Source of the DNA: JBCDJG01 sp038748065
GTDB taxonomy: Bacteria > Pseudomonadota > Gammaproteobacteria > Pseudomonadales > Halieaceae
Assembly (NCBI GenBank): GCA_038748065.1
Contig: JBCDJG010000027.1
Span: 1-63,813, forward strand
Reading direction: 5' to 3'
Length of the DNA: 63,813 bases
In this document: positions 35,361-44,293 of the stretch, piece by piece
Layout: the number at the start of each line of letters is the position of its first letter
Position numbering within the stretch: position 1 is the first letter of the stretch
Program-made: the position numbers and the translations under genes
Notes under the pieces: model-generated
Databases searched by the model: none
What the model was told of the DNA's origin: nothing
What the model saw: the letters and a program-made list of their open reading frames with translations, nothing else

Positions 35361-37211
35361 TTATTCATTGAGCGAAAGATCATAACTCAATGCGAACTGG
35401 CCTAGAGTCTCTTTGGCTTTGTCCTCATCACGGGTGGCGACCTGCAAGCGCGCGACCAGGCCACGCTGTTTGTCGTTGAAGCTGTCGACGCTTGCTTCAA
35501 TACCTGCTTCAACTAGTGCCTGCGTGAGCACGCGATTGCAGGCCATGGTTCGCAGGTCGGGTTTGAAGATTTTGCCGACTGCGGTCATGGGCATGCTGTC
35601 GAGAATTTCCAGGTGTACCGGTACCGCCGCTCGCTCTGGAATATGCGCCCGGGCGTAAGCCTTGAGAGACTCCATATCAGTGTCCTCGGTCACTGTGATG
35701 TAGGCGCAGGGTAGTTCACCGGCGTAGCTGTCAGGCTGCCCGACGGCGCCGACCAGTGAGACCGCCGGATGCTCTGACAGTGCGTCTTCAATTGCCTTGG
35801 GGTCTATGTTGTGGCCGCCGCGAATAATCAGGTCCTTGCTGCGCCCCGTCATCCAGAAATAACCCTCGGCGTCCTGGCGCGCGAGATCGCCGCTGATCAG
35901 CCAGTCGTCAATGAAGGCATCTGCATTTTTTTCCAACTGTTTGTACCCGGGAAAGACGTTCGGGCCGCGAAACACGATGACGCCGGGCTCGTCGATCTCG
36001 CAGTCGCGCACGTAACGCTCGTCGTCATCGAGAATCACGCACTTCATGGGCTGGTAAGGCACGCGAATACCGATTGAGCCGACGCGCTTCTCGCCGAACT
36101 GTGGATTGCCGGCGCTGAACAGCGTCCCTTCGGTCATGCCGTAGGCTTCGATGACGTTAACGCCTGTTTGCTGCTGAAACTCGCTGAAGACCTGCGGCGC
36201 AATGGGTGCCGCACCGCAGATGATCATCTCAAGGGAGCTGATGTCGGCCTCGCCCGCGGGACTTTCAAGCAGGGCAGAAACAACGGTGGGCACCGTTGCA
36301 AACCAGGTAACCGCGTACTTCTCGACCAGTGGCCAGAGATTGGCCACGACACCTTTGGTGCGAAAGCCACCGGCGGTCAGCATGACCGAGCAGCCGCCAC
36401 AGGTGAACATGTTCAGACCGGTGTTGAAAAAGGCATTAACGTGAAACAGCGGCAGCCCGGCGATGGTGACGCTGGTCTCGTCGAAGTTGAAGTAGTCCAC
36501 CATCATGGAGGCCATATGGACCTCATTGGCCTGGGTGTGCCGCGCTAACTTGGGGGTGCCCGTAGTGCCGCCGGTATGGAAGTAGGCGACGATGTCTTCG
36601 GGCGCCACCTCGCGACTAAAGTCGAGCGTATCTGCGCTCGCTGTTTGCAGTGATGCAGTGAACTCCCGTACCGGGATGCCGGCGGGTGTCTTGGCGGGTA
36701 CCGTAGCGTGCTCTCCATTGGCGATGTACAGGATGAGCGATAGGGAAGGCACTTCATCAACAATGGTCCAGGCCTTGTCCCAAATTGTGTCGGTACCCGA
36801 TGGGCCCAGCACGACAAGCGCCTCAGTGCCGGACTCGATCATAATGTCACGCAGCGCCTGCGCTTCCAGCATGGGATTGATAGGCCCCACGATGCCGAGT
36901 GCCTGTGCCCCCCACAGCGCAAAATGTGTCTCTGGCAGATTGGGCGCGATCACCGAGGTCACCGCGCCTGGCGCGATGCCTGCGTGATGTAAGGCGTTAG
37001 CGGTTTGATGAATGCCCTCGAGCAGCTCGCGGTAGCGGATGATGCGCGGCTCTTCATCGACCTCTGCGGTCGCCTGGTACTTTATCGCGGGGCGCTCAGC
37101 ATATTTGAGTGCGCTCTTGCGAATGAGGTCGTAGGTATCAGTGCCCCGCCAGCGCGCCTCGGCGGGTGTTTGTTCAAAGGCCTCAATATCGGCGAGAGTA
37201 CGAATCTTCAT
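35361..37211 (-). CDS. Acyl-CoA synthetase (AMP-binding)
   Basis: The start at 37211 (MKIRTLADIEAFEQT) gives 616 residues; the open frame upstream overlaps the lipocalin-like gene and lacks similarity. The AMP-binding loop is FHTGGTTGTPKLARHT, the adenylate motif is EAYGMTEGT, and the hinge and acyl-site motifs GDLARQDAEGYFWMTGR and GKIFKPDLR follow. It activates a carboxylic acid to its CoA thioester; chain type (fatty, aromatic or steroid side chain) cannot be assigned. The operon also has a sulfatase, GST, hydrolase and SDR. Confidence 0.9.
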   Translation of the reverse strand: MKIRTLADIEAFEQTPAEARWRGTDTYDLIRKSALKYAERPAIKYQATAEVDEEPRIIRYRELLEGIHQTANALHHAGIAPGAVTSVIAPNLPETHFALWGAQALGIVGPINPMLEAQALRDIMIESGTEALVVLGPSGTDTIWDKAWTIVDEVPSLSLILYIANGEHATVPAKTPAGIPVREFTASLQTASADTLDFSREVAPEDIVAYFHTGGTTGTPKLARHTQANEVHMASMMVDYFNFDETSVTIAGLPLFHVNAFFNTGLNMFTCGGCSVMLTAGGFRTKGVVANLWPLVEKYAVTWFATVPTVVSALLESPAGEADISSLEMIICGAAPIAPQVFSEFQQQTGVNVIEAYGMTEGTLFSAGNPQFGEKRVGSIGIRVPYQPMKCVILDDDERYVRDCEIDEPGVIVFRGPNVFPGYKQLEKNADAFIDDWLISGDLARQDAEGYFWMTGRSKDLIIRGGHNIDPKAIEDALSEHPAVSLVGAVGQPDSYAGELPCAYITVTEDTDMESLKAYARAHIPERAAVPVHLEILDSMPMTAVGKIFKPDLRTMACNRVLTQALVEAGIEASVDSFNDKQRGLVARLQVATRDEDKAKETLGQFALSYDLSLNE

Positions 37212-37227
37212 GGCTGCGTCACCCGGC

Positions 37228-37725
37228 TCACTTCGTAAAGCGATTGGGTACGCGCCGCCAGCGGACCTGGTCGCGGCCGCCGTAAGCTTCAGCGCTGAGG
37301 TAAAGCTCGTCACCCTCAAACTGGTAGGCACGGGTGGCGGTGTTGCCTACGTAGGCCGGGAAGAAAGCTTCCTCTATGTGGTGATGAACATGGGTGCTAT
37401 CGGCCTCGAAGGGGCCGCAGTAGGCAATGTAGCCGAAGGCGGCCAGCAGGAAGGGCAGGGCGAAGTCCTGCTCAGCCGCACTGAGGTTTGCCATGCCCTC
37501 GCTCTCCAGCTTTTCCTTCAGATGATAGCGGGCTTGCCGGTCGGTTTGGTTCGGCCTGCGATCGACGGTCATCAGCGTTGCCGAGACCCAACCTTCGGGG
37601 GTGTAAATGATGTGTCCGCGCGCATCGGCCCCGAGCACATGGTCGGACACACCGGTTTCCAGGTTGGTCACCGTATAGTCCAGTAATGACCATGTACCGA
37701 CAAACTGTTCTGCGAGTGCGTCCAC
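37228..37725 (-). CDS. Lipocalin-like domain protein
   Basis: A 165-residue protein matching the bacterial lipocalin-like domain. The opening FVGTWSLLDYTVTN and the strands GHIIYTPEGWVSATLM, AYCGPFEA and YQFEGDELYLSAE are typical. No signal peptide is present. Such proteins often occur in aromatic or polyketide pathways as small binding or cyclase-like partners. It sits between the flavin hydroxylase and the acyl-CoA ligase. The role is unknown. Confidence 0.78.
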   Translation of the reverse strand: MDALAEQFVGTWSLLDYTVTNLETGVSDHVLGADARGHIIYTPEGWVSATLMTVDRRPNQTDRQARYHLKEKLESEGMANLSAAEQDFALPFLLAAFGYIAYCGPFEADSTHVHHHIEEAFFPAYVGNTATRAYQFEGDELYLSAEAYGGRDQVRWRRVPNRFTK

Positions 37726-37753
37726 CTTTTCTCCTCGTTTCGTCTATGTGAGC

Positions 37754-39310
37754 CTACGCCGCAGCAACCATGCCGGGCAGTGATTTGCCGGAGAGGTAAG
37801 CCTCCCAGGCGTGCAACAGTTCCCCCGGGGTGCCGGTGCCGAAGACTACGCGATCCGGTTTTGCCAGCAGTGCTTGCGCGCCTTGCATGGCACTGGCCAG
37901 ATAGCCGTCCGGGTCTAGCAAGGCGGTTTCGCGCTCGTTGCCGCTACCAATGCGGCATAGACCGCCGGTGGCTGTTGCGAAACCCAGGGCTTGTGCCAGG
38001 GCCAGGTCTGGAGCAGCAAGCTCTGTGGTTTCAGCGAGCACCAGCACAGGTGCATAGCCGATGAGATCGTCCAGACGCTGCTGGCCTGCAGTGTTGGCGA
38101 TCCAGGGTTCTGGCATGACGCATCCCGCTGAGGCGGAGGCCCAGATGCCACTGGTGATATCGGGCAGGGGAGGGAAAGGAGGTGGCTTCCCGGCCTTGCG
38201 TTCACCCATCAATCGGGCGTCTCGTGCGGCTGCCGCTTCTTCGTCCGCGACGCAGACGATCCTGCCCATGTCGATAGCATCGCGCGTAATCTGCGCCACA
38301 TGGGGTTCACGTTCGCCCTGCAGGGTATCCAGCAGTTTTTCATCGGCGCCGCTCTGGAGCACAGCGTTGAGCTTCCAGGCAAGGTTGCAGGCATCGCGGA
38401 CGCCAGAACACAGTCCCTGACCAAGAAAAGGCGGCATCTGGTGCGCCGCATCGCCAATTAGCATGACACGACCCTGGCGCCAGCGTTCGGCAATGACGCC
38501 ATGAAATTCGTAAATGGCGCGACGTTCCAGCTCGACCTTGTCAGGATCAATCCAGTCGGCCAGCCACCGCTTTATGTTCTCGGCCTTCACGACTTCGTCA
38601 CGATCATCCTCAGGTTTGAGCATGAATTCCCAGCGATGGCGTCCCGGGCCAGATCCTGCGGATGTGACGGGCCGATGCGGATCGCAAAGCTGCACGGCCG
38701 TATGATTGAACTTTGTCATTGGCGGCTTCAGCTTGACGTCGACCACCATCCAGGGCTCTTCGAAACCCATGTCGTACATGTCTACACCGAGCTGTCGCCG
38801 CACCGTGCTACGGCCGCCGTCGCAGGCAATCAGGTAGCGGGCGCGGACGGATGCCTGGCCCTCTTCGTTACTGAGTCTGGCCACGACGCCATGGTCGAAG
38901 ACTTCAAAGCCCGTTAATTCAGTGCCGAGCGAAACCTCGACTGTGCTGAGTTCGTCGAGCCTCGCCCGCAAGGCCTGTTCCAGGCTGGGCTGGTGGAACA
39001 TATTGGCAAAGGGGTAGCCGGTTGCCCCGAGCTTGGCGGGCGGGTAGCGGCAAACTAGCAGTTCACCTTCTCGATTGACGAATTCGTAGCCTTCGGAGGC
39101 GACGCTCGCTGCCTGAACCGCGTCGGCGACGCCCACCAGGTTGAGCTGCCGCAGCACTTCCTGATCCATCTGGATAGCGCGCGGGTTTTTGTAAACGGCG
39201 TGATCTCGTTCCACCGCCCGCACGCTCAAGCCGGCCTGGCCGCAGAGTGCTGCCAATACAGCGCCCACAGGGCCAAGGCCGATGATGAGTACATCGACCG
39301 GTTCACTCAT
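37754..39310 (-). CDS. FAD-dependent hydroxylase (MhpA-like)
   Basis: A 518-residue class A flavin monooxygenase. FAD-binding DVLIIGLGPVGAVLAALC, DG motif YLIACDGGRSTVRRQLG and GD motif GDAAHQMPPFLGQGLCSG are all intact; the last is the version typical of 3-(3-hydroxyphenyl)propionate hydroxylase relatives. It is the first gene of the second minus-strand operon and is preceded by the shared promoter element (copy B), divergent from a VOC dioxygenase-like gene. Confidence 0.9.
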   Translation of the reverse strand: MSEPVDVLIIGLGPVGAVLAALCGQAGLSVRAVERDHAVYKNPRAIQMDQEVLRQLNLVGVADAVQAASVASEGYEFVNREGELLVCRYPPAKLGATGYPFANMFHQPSLEQALRARLDELSTVEVSLGTELTGFEVFDHGVVARLSNEEGQASVRARYLIACDGGRSTVRRQLGVDMYDMGFEEPWMVVDVKLKPPMTKFNHTAVQLCDPHRPVTSAGSGPGRHRWEFMLKPEDDRDEVVKAENIKRWLADWIDPDKVELERRAIYEFHGVIAERWRQGRVMLIGDAAHQMPPFLGQGLCSGVRDACNLAWKLNAVLQSGADEKLLDTLQGEREPHVAQITRDAIDMGRIVCVADEEAAAARDARLMGERKAGKPPPFPPLPDITSGIWASASAGCVMPEPWIANTAGQQRLDDLIGYAPVLVLAETTELAAPDLALAQALGFATATGGLCRIGSGNERETALLDPDGYLASAMQGAQALLAKPDRVVFGTGTPGELLHAWEAYLSGKSLPGMVAAA

Positions 39311-39425
39311 GAGCGGGTCCGGGTAAACGGTGCGCGCAGGGCTTGGTTGCAGTTCCTGCTTGTGTGCAGTGCATGTTAGGGGCTCCCGCTTTATGTCGTT
39401 ATTCAGGTTTGCGGCCTCAGGACAG

Positions 39426-39469
39426 TAAATATGAACCGCGACAAAAAAAATGTCAACAAAATATGGCGC
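39426..39469 (-). promoter_or_regulatory. Promoter for the hydroxylase operon, shared 44-bp element (copy B)
   Basis: On the minus strand, TTGACA (39451-39456) and CATATT (39428-39433) have a 17-base spacer, about 118 bases before the hydroxylase start. It is identical to copy A (29592-29635) at 36 of 44 ungapped positions. The rest of the 220-base divergent spacer shows no other clear signal. Confidence 0.65.
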
Positions 39470-39530
39470 ATATCATATTTAATGTGTAGACTGCCCTGCA
39501 TCCTCTAAAAATAAATCAGACGAGGTCGCT

Positions 39531-40490
39531 ATGAACCAAGCTACAAATCAGCCGCGCGCCGCCGACCTGGCTTACCTGCGTTTTGCCGCGCCTGATCTCG
39601 ATCTCATGACGACTTTTCTTAGTGACTTCGGCTTTGTCGTGAGCCCGGGTGAGACGGAAGCGGGCACACCCTGTCTTTATAGCCGCGGCACAGACGGCGA
39701 CCCCTATGTACACGTGGTTGAGCAGGGTGAGCCGCGTTTCATTGGTGTCGGTTTCTTGATGTCTGCTGCTGAAGATATCGATTTGTTGGCGGGCATGGCG
39801 GGCGCATCGCCGATTGAGTCGGTGCAACTGCCAGGCGGCGGTCGGCGAGTACGCTTTACAGATAGCAATGGTTTCGAGGTCGACGGTATCCATGGCTGGG
39901 AGACCAGTGAGCCTGAGCCACCGTGCCAGCGTGTTCCGGTCAACTGCGGTGAGAATCGTCAGCGGACGGAGCAGCCCGTGCGCCTGCAGCCCGGGCCCGC
40001 TCACGTGAAGCGAATCGGCCACTGTGTGCTGTTTGTAAAGGACTTTCGACGCGGCGAGGCCTGGTTCAAGGAGCGTTTCGGTTTGCTCACCTCGGATGAA
40101 ATTTATCTCGACGAAGATAACAAAGCGCAGGCGCTGGGCGCCTTTATGCGCTGCGACATGGGCGATATGCCGGTCGACCATCATACGCTCTTCCTGATTG
40201 GTAACCCGGACAGGGCGCCCGGCTTACAGCATGCGGCTTTCGAGGTGCACGACTGGGATGACCTCATGCTTGGCCACGATCACCTGCACGGCGGTGAGTA
40301 CCGGCATCACTGGGGCATCGGTAAACATTTGTTGGGCAGCCAGGTGTTTGATTATTGGAAGGACCCCTACGGTCATGTGTTGGAACACTTTACGGACGGT
40401 GATCTGTTCAGCGCTGCCGTACCACCACACAGCGAGCCGGTGGAAAACCTCCGGGCCGTACAGTGGGGCGCCCAGGCGCCCGCGGCTTAA
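39531..40490 (+). CDS. Two-domain VOC protein, extradiol ring-cleavage dioxygenase-like
   Basis: A 319-residue protein with two VOC modules, the architecture of catechol 2,3- and 2,3-dihydroxybiphenyl-type dioxygenases. The C-terminal module holds the iron ligands: His in KRIGHCVLFV, His in GLQHAAFEVHD and Glu in GHVLEHFTDGD. The N-terminal module is catalytically degenerate, as usual. It is followed by a flavin hydroxylase, a GST and an FAH hydrolase on the same strand, so it likely opens a catechol-type ring. It opens the plus-strand operon. Confidence 0.87.
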   Translation: MNQATNQPRAADLAYLRFAAPDLDLMTTFLSDFGFVVSPGETEAGTPCLYSRGTDGDPYVHVVEQGEPRFIGVGFLMSAAEDIDLLAGMAGASPIESVQLPGGGRRVRFTDSNGFEVDGIHGWETSEPEPPCQRVPVNCGENRQRTEQPVRLQPGPAHVKRIGHCVLFVKDFRRGEAWFKERFGLLTSDEIYLDEDNKAQALGAFMRCDMGDMPVDHHTLFLIGNPDRAPGLQHAAFEVHDWDDLMLGHDHLHGGEYRHHWGIGKHLLGSQVFDYWKDPYGHVLEHFTDGDLFSAAVPPHSEPVENLRAVQWGAQAPAA

Positions 40491-40515
40491 CTCCGGTTAG
40501 AGGCGGAATCGCAGC

Positions 40516-42228
40516 ATGAGTGAGAATTTTGATACCCCTGTATTAATTGCTGGCGGCGGGCCAGTGGGCCTGGCGCTGGCGCTGGAACTGGACCGGCTTG
40601 GTATTGATGCGACCCTGGTCGAGCGTAACCTGACCACCACGCGACACCCCAAGATGGATATCACCAACGGCCGCAGCATGGAAATCTTCCGGCGGCTGGG
40701 TGTTGTAGACGAGCTTCGAACCGTGGCCGTGCCCTCTGATCACCCGGTCTCCGTCATCTGGTTGAGCAACCTTGTTGGCGACGAACTCACGCGCTTTGAC
40801 TACCCCAGCGTAGATGAGGCCCGGCAACGGTTGCGGGATAAAAACGATGGCACGATGGCCCTCGAGCCCAGCATGCGTGTTTCCCAGGTGCTGCTGGAGC
40901 CGGTATTGAAAGAGATGCTGGAGACGCGCTGTGATCATATCGATGTCCGTTTCGGCTGGGGATTAGAAGCTCTCACGCAGGATGAAGACGGCGTCAGTGC
41001 AACCATCAAGTCGACCGAATCGGGGGAAGAGCAGACGATACGTTGTCAGTACCTGGCCGGCTGCGATGGCGCAGGCAGTGTTGCGCGCAATGCACTGGCG
41101 ATTCCCGTCAACACCATCACGCCCCTGGACGTACTGGAGTCTGAAGACCGCACAGACTATCTCGATGACTATCGCGGTGAGCCCCCGGCGGATGCGCCGC
41201 GCTCTGAGCCGCGCTACATGATTCACTTCCGCTCGCCTCGCAAAGACCTGTTTGAGCGCTTCGGCATCGCCTGGCACCTGCAGTGCCCGGTGTCCTGGAG
41301 CGTGATTGCCCAGGATGATATCGATACCTGGACTGTTCACTTCCCGCCGTGGCTCTACCCAAACCTCGACGAGGAAGAAGACCCGAGAAAGATTCTATAT
41401 CACCTCTTCGGCACTGAGTTTGAATGTGAGGTGCTGGTCAACAATCGCTGGTATCCGCGCCTCGGTCTGGCTGATAGCTATGGAGAGGGCCGGGTCTGGT
41501 TGGCGGGTGATTCCGTGCACCAGGTGATACCGACCGGGGGCTATGGCATGAACTCAGGCATGGGTGATGCGATGGGCCTGGCATGGGTGCTGGCCGCCAA
41601 CGTCAAGGGATGGGGTGGCGAGACACTGTTTAAGGCCTACGAGAGCGAACGCCGGCATGTCGCCGCGCGGAATCGTCTCGCCTCCGGGCGTCACTCCGCC
41701 ATACGCCTGAAGATTCGCCAGGCGACCCCTGAGAATCTGACCGAGCAGGGCCCGGAAGCCGACGCCGCGCGGGCAAAACTCGGCGATTACATTCAGGAGC
41801 TGGGCAACCTAGAAAATGATGCCTGGGGCATCGAGTGGGGCTACCGCTACGACGACTCGCCGGCCATCTGTCACGAGTCAGGCGAGGCGCCGGCCTACGA
41901 ATGGGAATACTACGAACCCAGTACCTGGCCGGGCGTACGCCCGCCGAATGTGTTTCTCCCCGACGGCCAGCCGCTTTTCGATTTGTTTGGGCTCGGCTTC
42001 ACGCTGCTGAGGTTTGAACCCTTGCCTTGCGAGCATATTTTAGCGGCCGCAGAGGCTGCAGGCGTGCCGCTGGACGTGGTTGATATTGAAGACCCGCACG
42101 CAGCTAGCCTGTACCAGCGCAAGCTCGTACTGGTCCGGCCAGACCAGCACGTGGGTTGGCGCGGTGACGAAGCGCCAGCATCGCTGGCAGACGCTAACAA
42201 CATCATTGATCGCCTGCGCGGCGCCTGA
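40516..42228 (+). CDS. FAD-dependent aromatic hydroxylase
   Basis: A 570-residue class A flavoprotein monooxygenase with FAD motif LIAGGGPVGLALALELDRLG, DG motif YLAGCDGAGSVARNAL and a GD motif altered to GDSVHQVIPTGGYGMNSG. Its C-terminal domain is of the phenol/2,4-dichlorophenol hydroxylase type. It follows the VOC gene by 25 bases and precedes a GST by nine. It is the third hydroxylase of the island and probably prepares the ring for the adjacent dioxygenase. Confidence 0.88.
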   Translation: MSENFDTPVLIAGGGPVGLALALELDRLGIDATLVERNLTTTRHPKMDITNGRSMEIFRRLGVVDELRTVAVPSDHPVSVIWLSNLVGDELTRFDYPSVDEARQRLRDKNDGTMALEPSMRVSQVLLEPVLKEMLETRCDHIDVRFGWGLEALTQDEDGVSATIKSTESGEEQTIRCQYLAGCDGAGSVARNALAIPVNTITPLDVLESEDRTDYLDDYRGEPPADAPRSEPRYMIHFRSPRKDLFERFGIAWHLQCPVSWSVIAQDDIDTWTVHFPPWLYPNLDEEEDPRKILYHLFGTEFECEVLVNNRWYPRLGLADSYGEGRVWLAGDSVHQVIPTGGYGMNSGMGDAMGLAWVLAANVKGWGGETLFKAYESERRHVAARNRLASGRHSAIRLKIRQATPENLTEQGPEADAARAKLGDYIQELGNLENDAWGIEWGYRYDDSPAICHESGEAPAYEWEYYEPSTWPGVRPPNVFLPDGQPLFDLFGLGFTLLRFEPLPCEHILAAAEAAGVPLDVVDIEDPHAASLYQRKLVLVRPDQHVGWRGDEAPASLADANNIIDRLRGA

Positions 42229-42237
42229 GGTCTGACT

Positions 42238-43320
42238 ATGGATAAGCAAGCATTCCAGACACTGGTCGATGGGGCCAACGCCCATTTAAAACCTGCCAAT
42301 CGCCACCAATTGGTCGGCTCCACCGGGGGCGGTAAGCCTCGATTCGAGGTCTATCATTCAGCACCCTCCTTGTGCTCGCACAAGGTGCGCACTGTGCTGG
42401 CTGAAAAGCAGCTGGCTTACATGTCACACGATATGCAGATCATGCCTATTGGCAAGGCGATTCCGCAAAACTATCGCCCCGGCTATGTGCGCATGCGCAT
42501 GCTAGGTGCGCCTGGAGCCGCCTTTGCCAGTGGCTATACCGGCGCCTCTTCGGTCGAAACCGAGGGCTTCGACCCCTGTGTGGTGCCGACGCTCGTGGAC
42601 CACGAAAAACTGCAGGTCGTCGTCGACTCGGCGCGAATCTGTGATTATCTGGAAAGCGAGTGCGATAGCGGCACAACGCTGGTGCCCGCAGGTATGGAAG
42701 CTGAGATCAAGGCACAGATCGATATCATTGATCGCGCACCCCATGTAGCGGCGCTTTATGGCGCAAACCCCGATGGCGACACCCGGCCGCCGGGGCTGGC
42801 CGGGCGCATTGAGGGTGTGCAAGAAAGAAAAAACCGCTGCTTGCGGGCGATGATGGCGGAGGTGCCGGACGACGAGGAGCTGCAGGCGGCCTACCAGGCC
42901 AAGATAGCCAAGGAAGAAGGCTCGGACACCTTCGTGCACACGCCCGAAAAAATGCGCGAGGCCTATGCGGCCATGGCTGTGCACGCGCAGGATCTGGAGA
43001 ATCAGCTTTCCTCCCATGACGGTGACTGGGCGTTCGGTGATGCCTTCACCATGGCAGATGTCATGTGGACCTGCAGCTTGTACCGCGTTAAATGGCTCGG
43101 CCTCGCCGATAGCTGGGAGCAGGGCGGCGGCCTGCCGCGCGTAGCGGACTATGTTAAGCGAGCCTTCTCTCGTCCAAGCTTCCAACAGGCCGTGGTGGCT
43201 TGGCCGCGTGCTTACGCACCTTCCCCGCATTTCCCGGAAAGCGATTCACCGGGTAAGCACTTCGAGTTCGCGCGCCGCATGTTTACCGGCGTCAGCATGC
43301 GCGAAGCGCTGTTCGGTTAG
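42238..43320 (+). CDS. Long glutathione S-transferase-like protein
   Basis: A 360-residue protein with a GST N-terminal domain (FEVYHSAPSLCSHKVRTVLA) and a C-terminal helical domain (WAFGDAFTMADVMWTCSLYR). An insertion of about 100 residues between them, and an unusual 35-residue N-terminal arm, make it much longer than a typical GST. Ser/Cys in the LCSHK loop is the likely catalytic residue. Its position between a hydroxylase and an FAH hydrolase suggests a glutathione-dependent isomerase or lyase step. Confidence 0.78.
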   Translation: MDKQAFQTLVDGANAHLKPANRHQLVGSTGGGKPRFEVYHSAPSLCSHKVRTVLAEKQLAYMSHDMQIMPIGKAIPQNYRPGYVRMRMLGAPGAAFASGYTGASSVETEGFDPCVVPTLVDHEKLQVVVDSARICDYLESECDSGTTLVPAGMEAEIKAQIDIIDRAPHVAALYGANPDGDTRPPGLAGRIEGVQERKNRCLRAMMAEVPDDEELQAAYQAKIAKEEGSDTFVHTPEKMREAYAAMAVHAQDLENQLSSHDGDWAFGDAFTMADVMWTCSLYRVKWLGLADSWEQGGGLPRVADYVKRAFSRPSFQQAVVAWPRAYAPSPHFPESDSPGKHFEFARRMFTGVSMREALFG

Positions 43321-43366
43321 GCCACGCGAAAACTTTTTTGAATAGGATGCCAAGGGGGCAACAGAC

Positions 43367-44266
43367 ATGAGACTGCTGACTTTTACGCACAACGGAGCCA
43401 CGCGCGTGGGCGCCCTGCGCGATGATGGTGTTATCGACCTCAATGCGGTCAACAGCGATATTCCCATCGACATGGTGAGCTTGCTGCAGGGCGGTGACGC
43501 GATGATGGATCTTGTCGGGGGTGCCGTGGAGTCTGCCGCCGAGACACTCCCACTGGATGCTGTCAAACTGGAAAGCCCGGTGATGAACCCGCCCAAGATC
43601 CTCGCGGTGGGCCTCAACTTCATGGCGCACTGGAACGAGATACCCGACGCCATCAAGGAAGCGCGGGCCATGAAACTGCCGGAAAAGCCCTTTATCTTCA
43701 ATAAGCAAAGCACCTCTGCAACCGGGCCCTACGACCCTATTGCGCTGCCGGCTGAATCACCTGAGCTCGATTACGAAGCCGAACTCGGCGTCATCATTGG
43801 TAAAACCTGCCGCCGTGTGAAGAAGGAGAACTACCTCGACGTGATTGCCGGTTATACCTGCCTCAATGATGTCACCGTGCGCGAGTGGCAGCGGCACAGC
43901 CCGACCTTCACCATGGGTAAGTCCTGGGATACGCACTGCCCGATGGGGCCGGTAATGGTGACCCGGGATGAAATTGATGACCCCCATGCCCTCAACGTTC
44001 GGCTCACGGTCGATGGCGAGGAGCACCAGAACTTCATTACGGGCGATATGATTTTCAACATAGCAGAGCAGATCGAGTACCTGTCTACGGCGTTTACGCT
44101 TCAGCCCGGCGACGTTATCGCCACTGGTACTTCAGCGGGCGTGATCCTCTTCAGACCCGGAAAGCCCTGGCTCACCGAAGGCCAGAAGGTGCGGGTGGAG
44201 GTTGAGGGGATAGGCTTTATCGAAAACACAGTCGAGAAGGACGCGGGCGAGAGCTACGTCCGCTAA
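43367..44266 (+). CDS. Fumarylacetoacetate hydrolase (FAH) family protein
   Basis: A 299-residue FAH-fold enzyme, collinear with and strongly similar to the protein encoded at 18725-19624. The metal site is LDYEAELGVIIGKTCRR, and the conserved GMSTAFTL-like LQPGDVIATGTSAGV and FIENTVEKDAG are present. It probably hydrolyses or isomerises the product of the dioxygenase three genes upstream. The two copies indicate a duplicated ring-cleavage route. Confidence 0.9.
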   Translation: MRLLTFTHNGATRVGALRDDGVIDLNAVNSDIPIDMVSLLQGGDAMMDLVGGAVESAAETLPLDAVKLESPVMNPPKILAVGLNFMAHWNEIPDAIKEARAMKLPEKPFIFNKQSTSATGPYDPIALPAESPELDYEAELGVIIGKTCRRVKKENYLDVIAGYTCLNDVTVREWQRHSPTFTMGKSWDTHCPMGPVMVTRDEIDDPHALNVRLTVDGEEHQNFITGDMIFNIAEQIEYLSTAFTLQPGDVIATGTSAGVILFRPGKPWLTEGQKVRVEVEGIGFIENTVEKDAGESYVR

Positions 44267-44293
44267 CAGATCAAGCCGGCGGGAAGCCTATCG

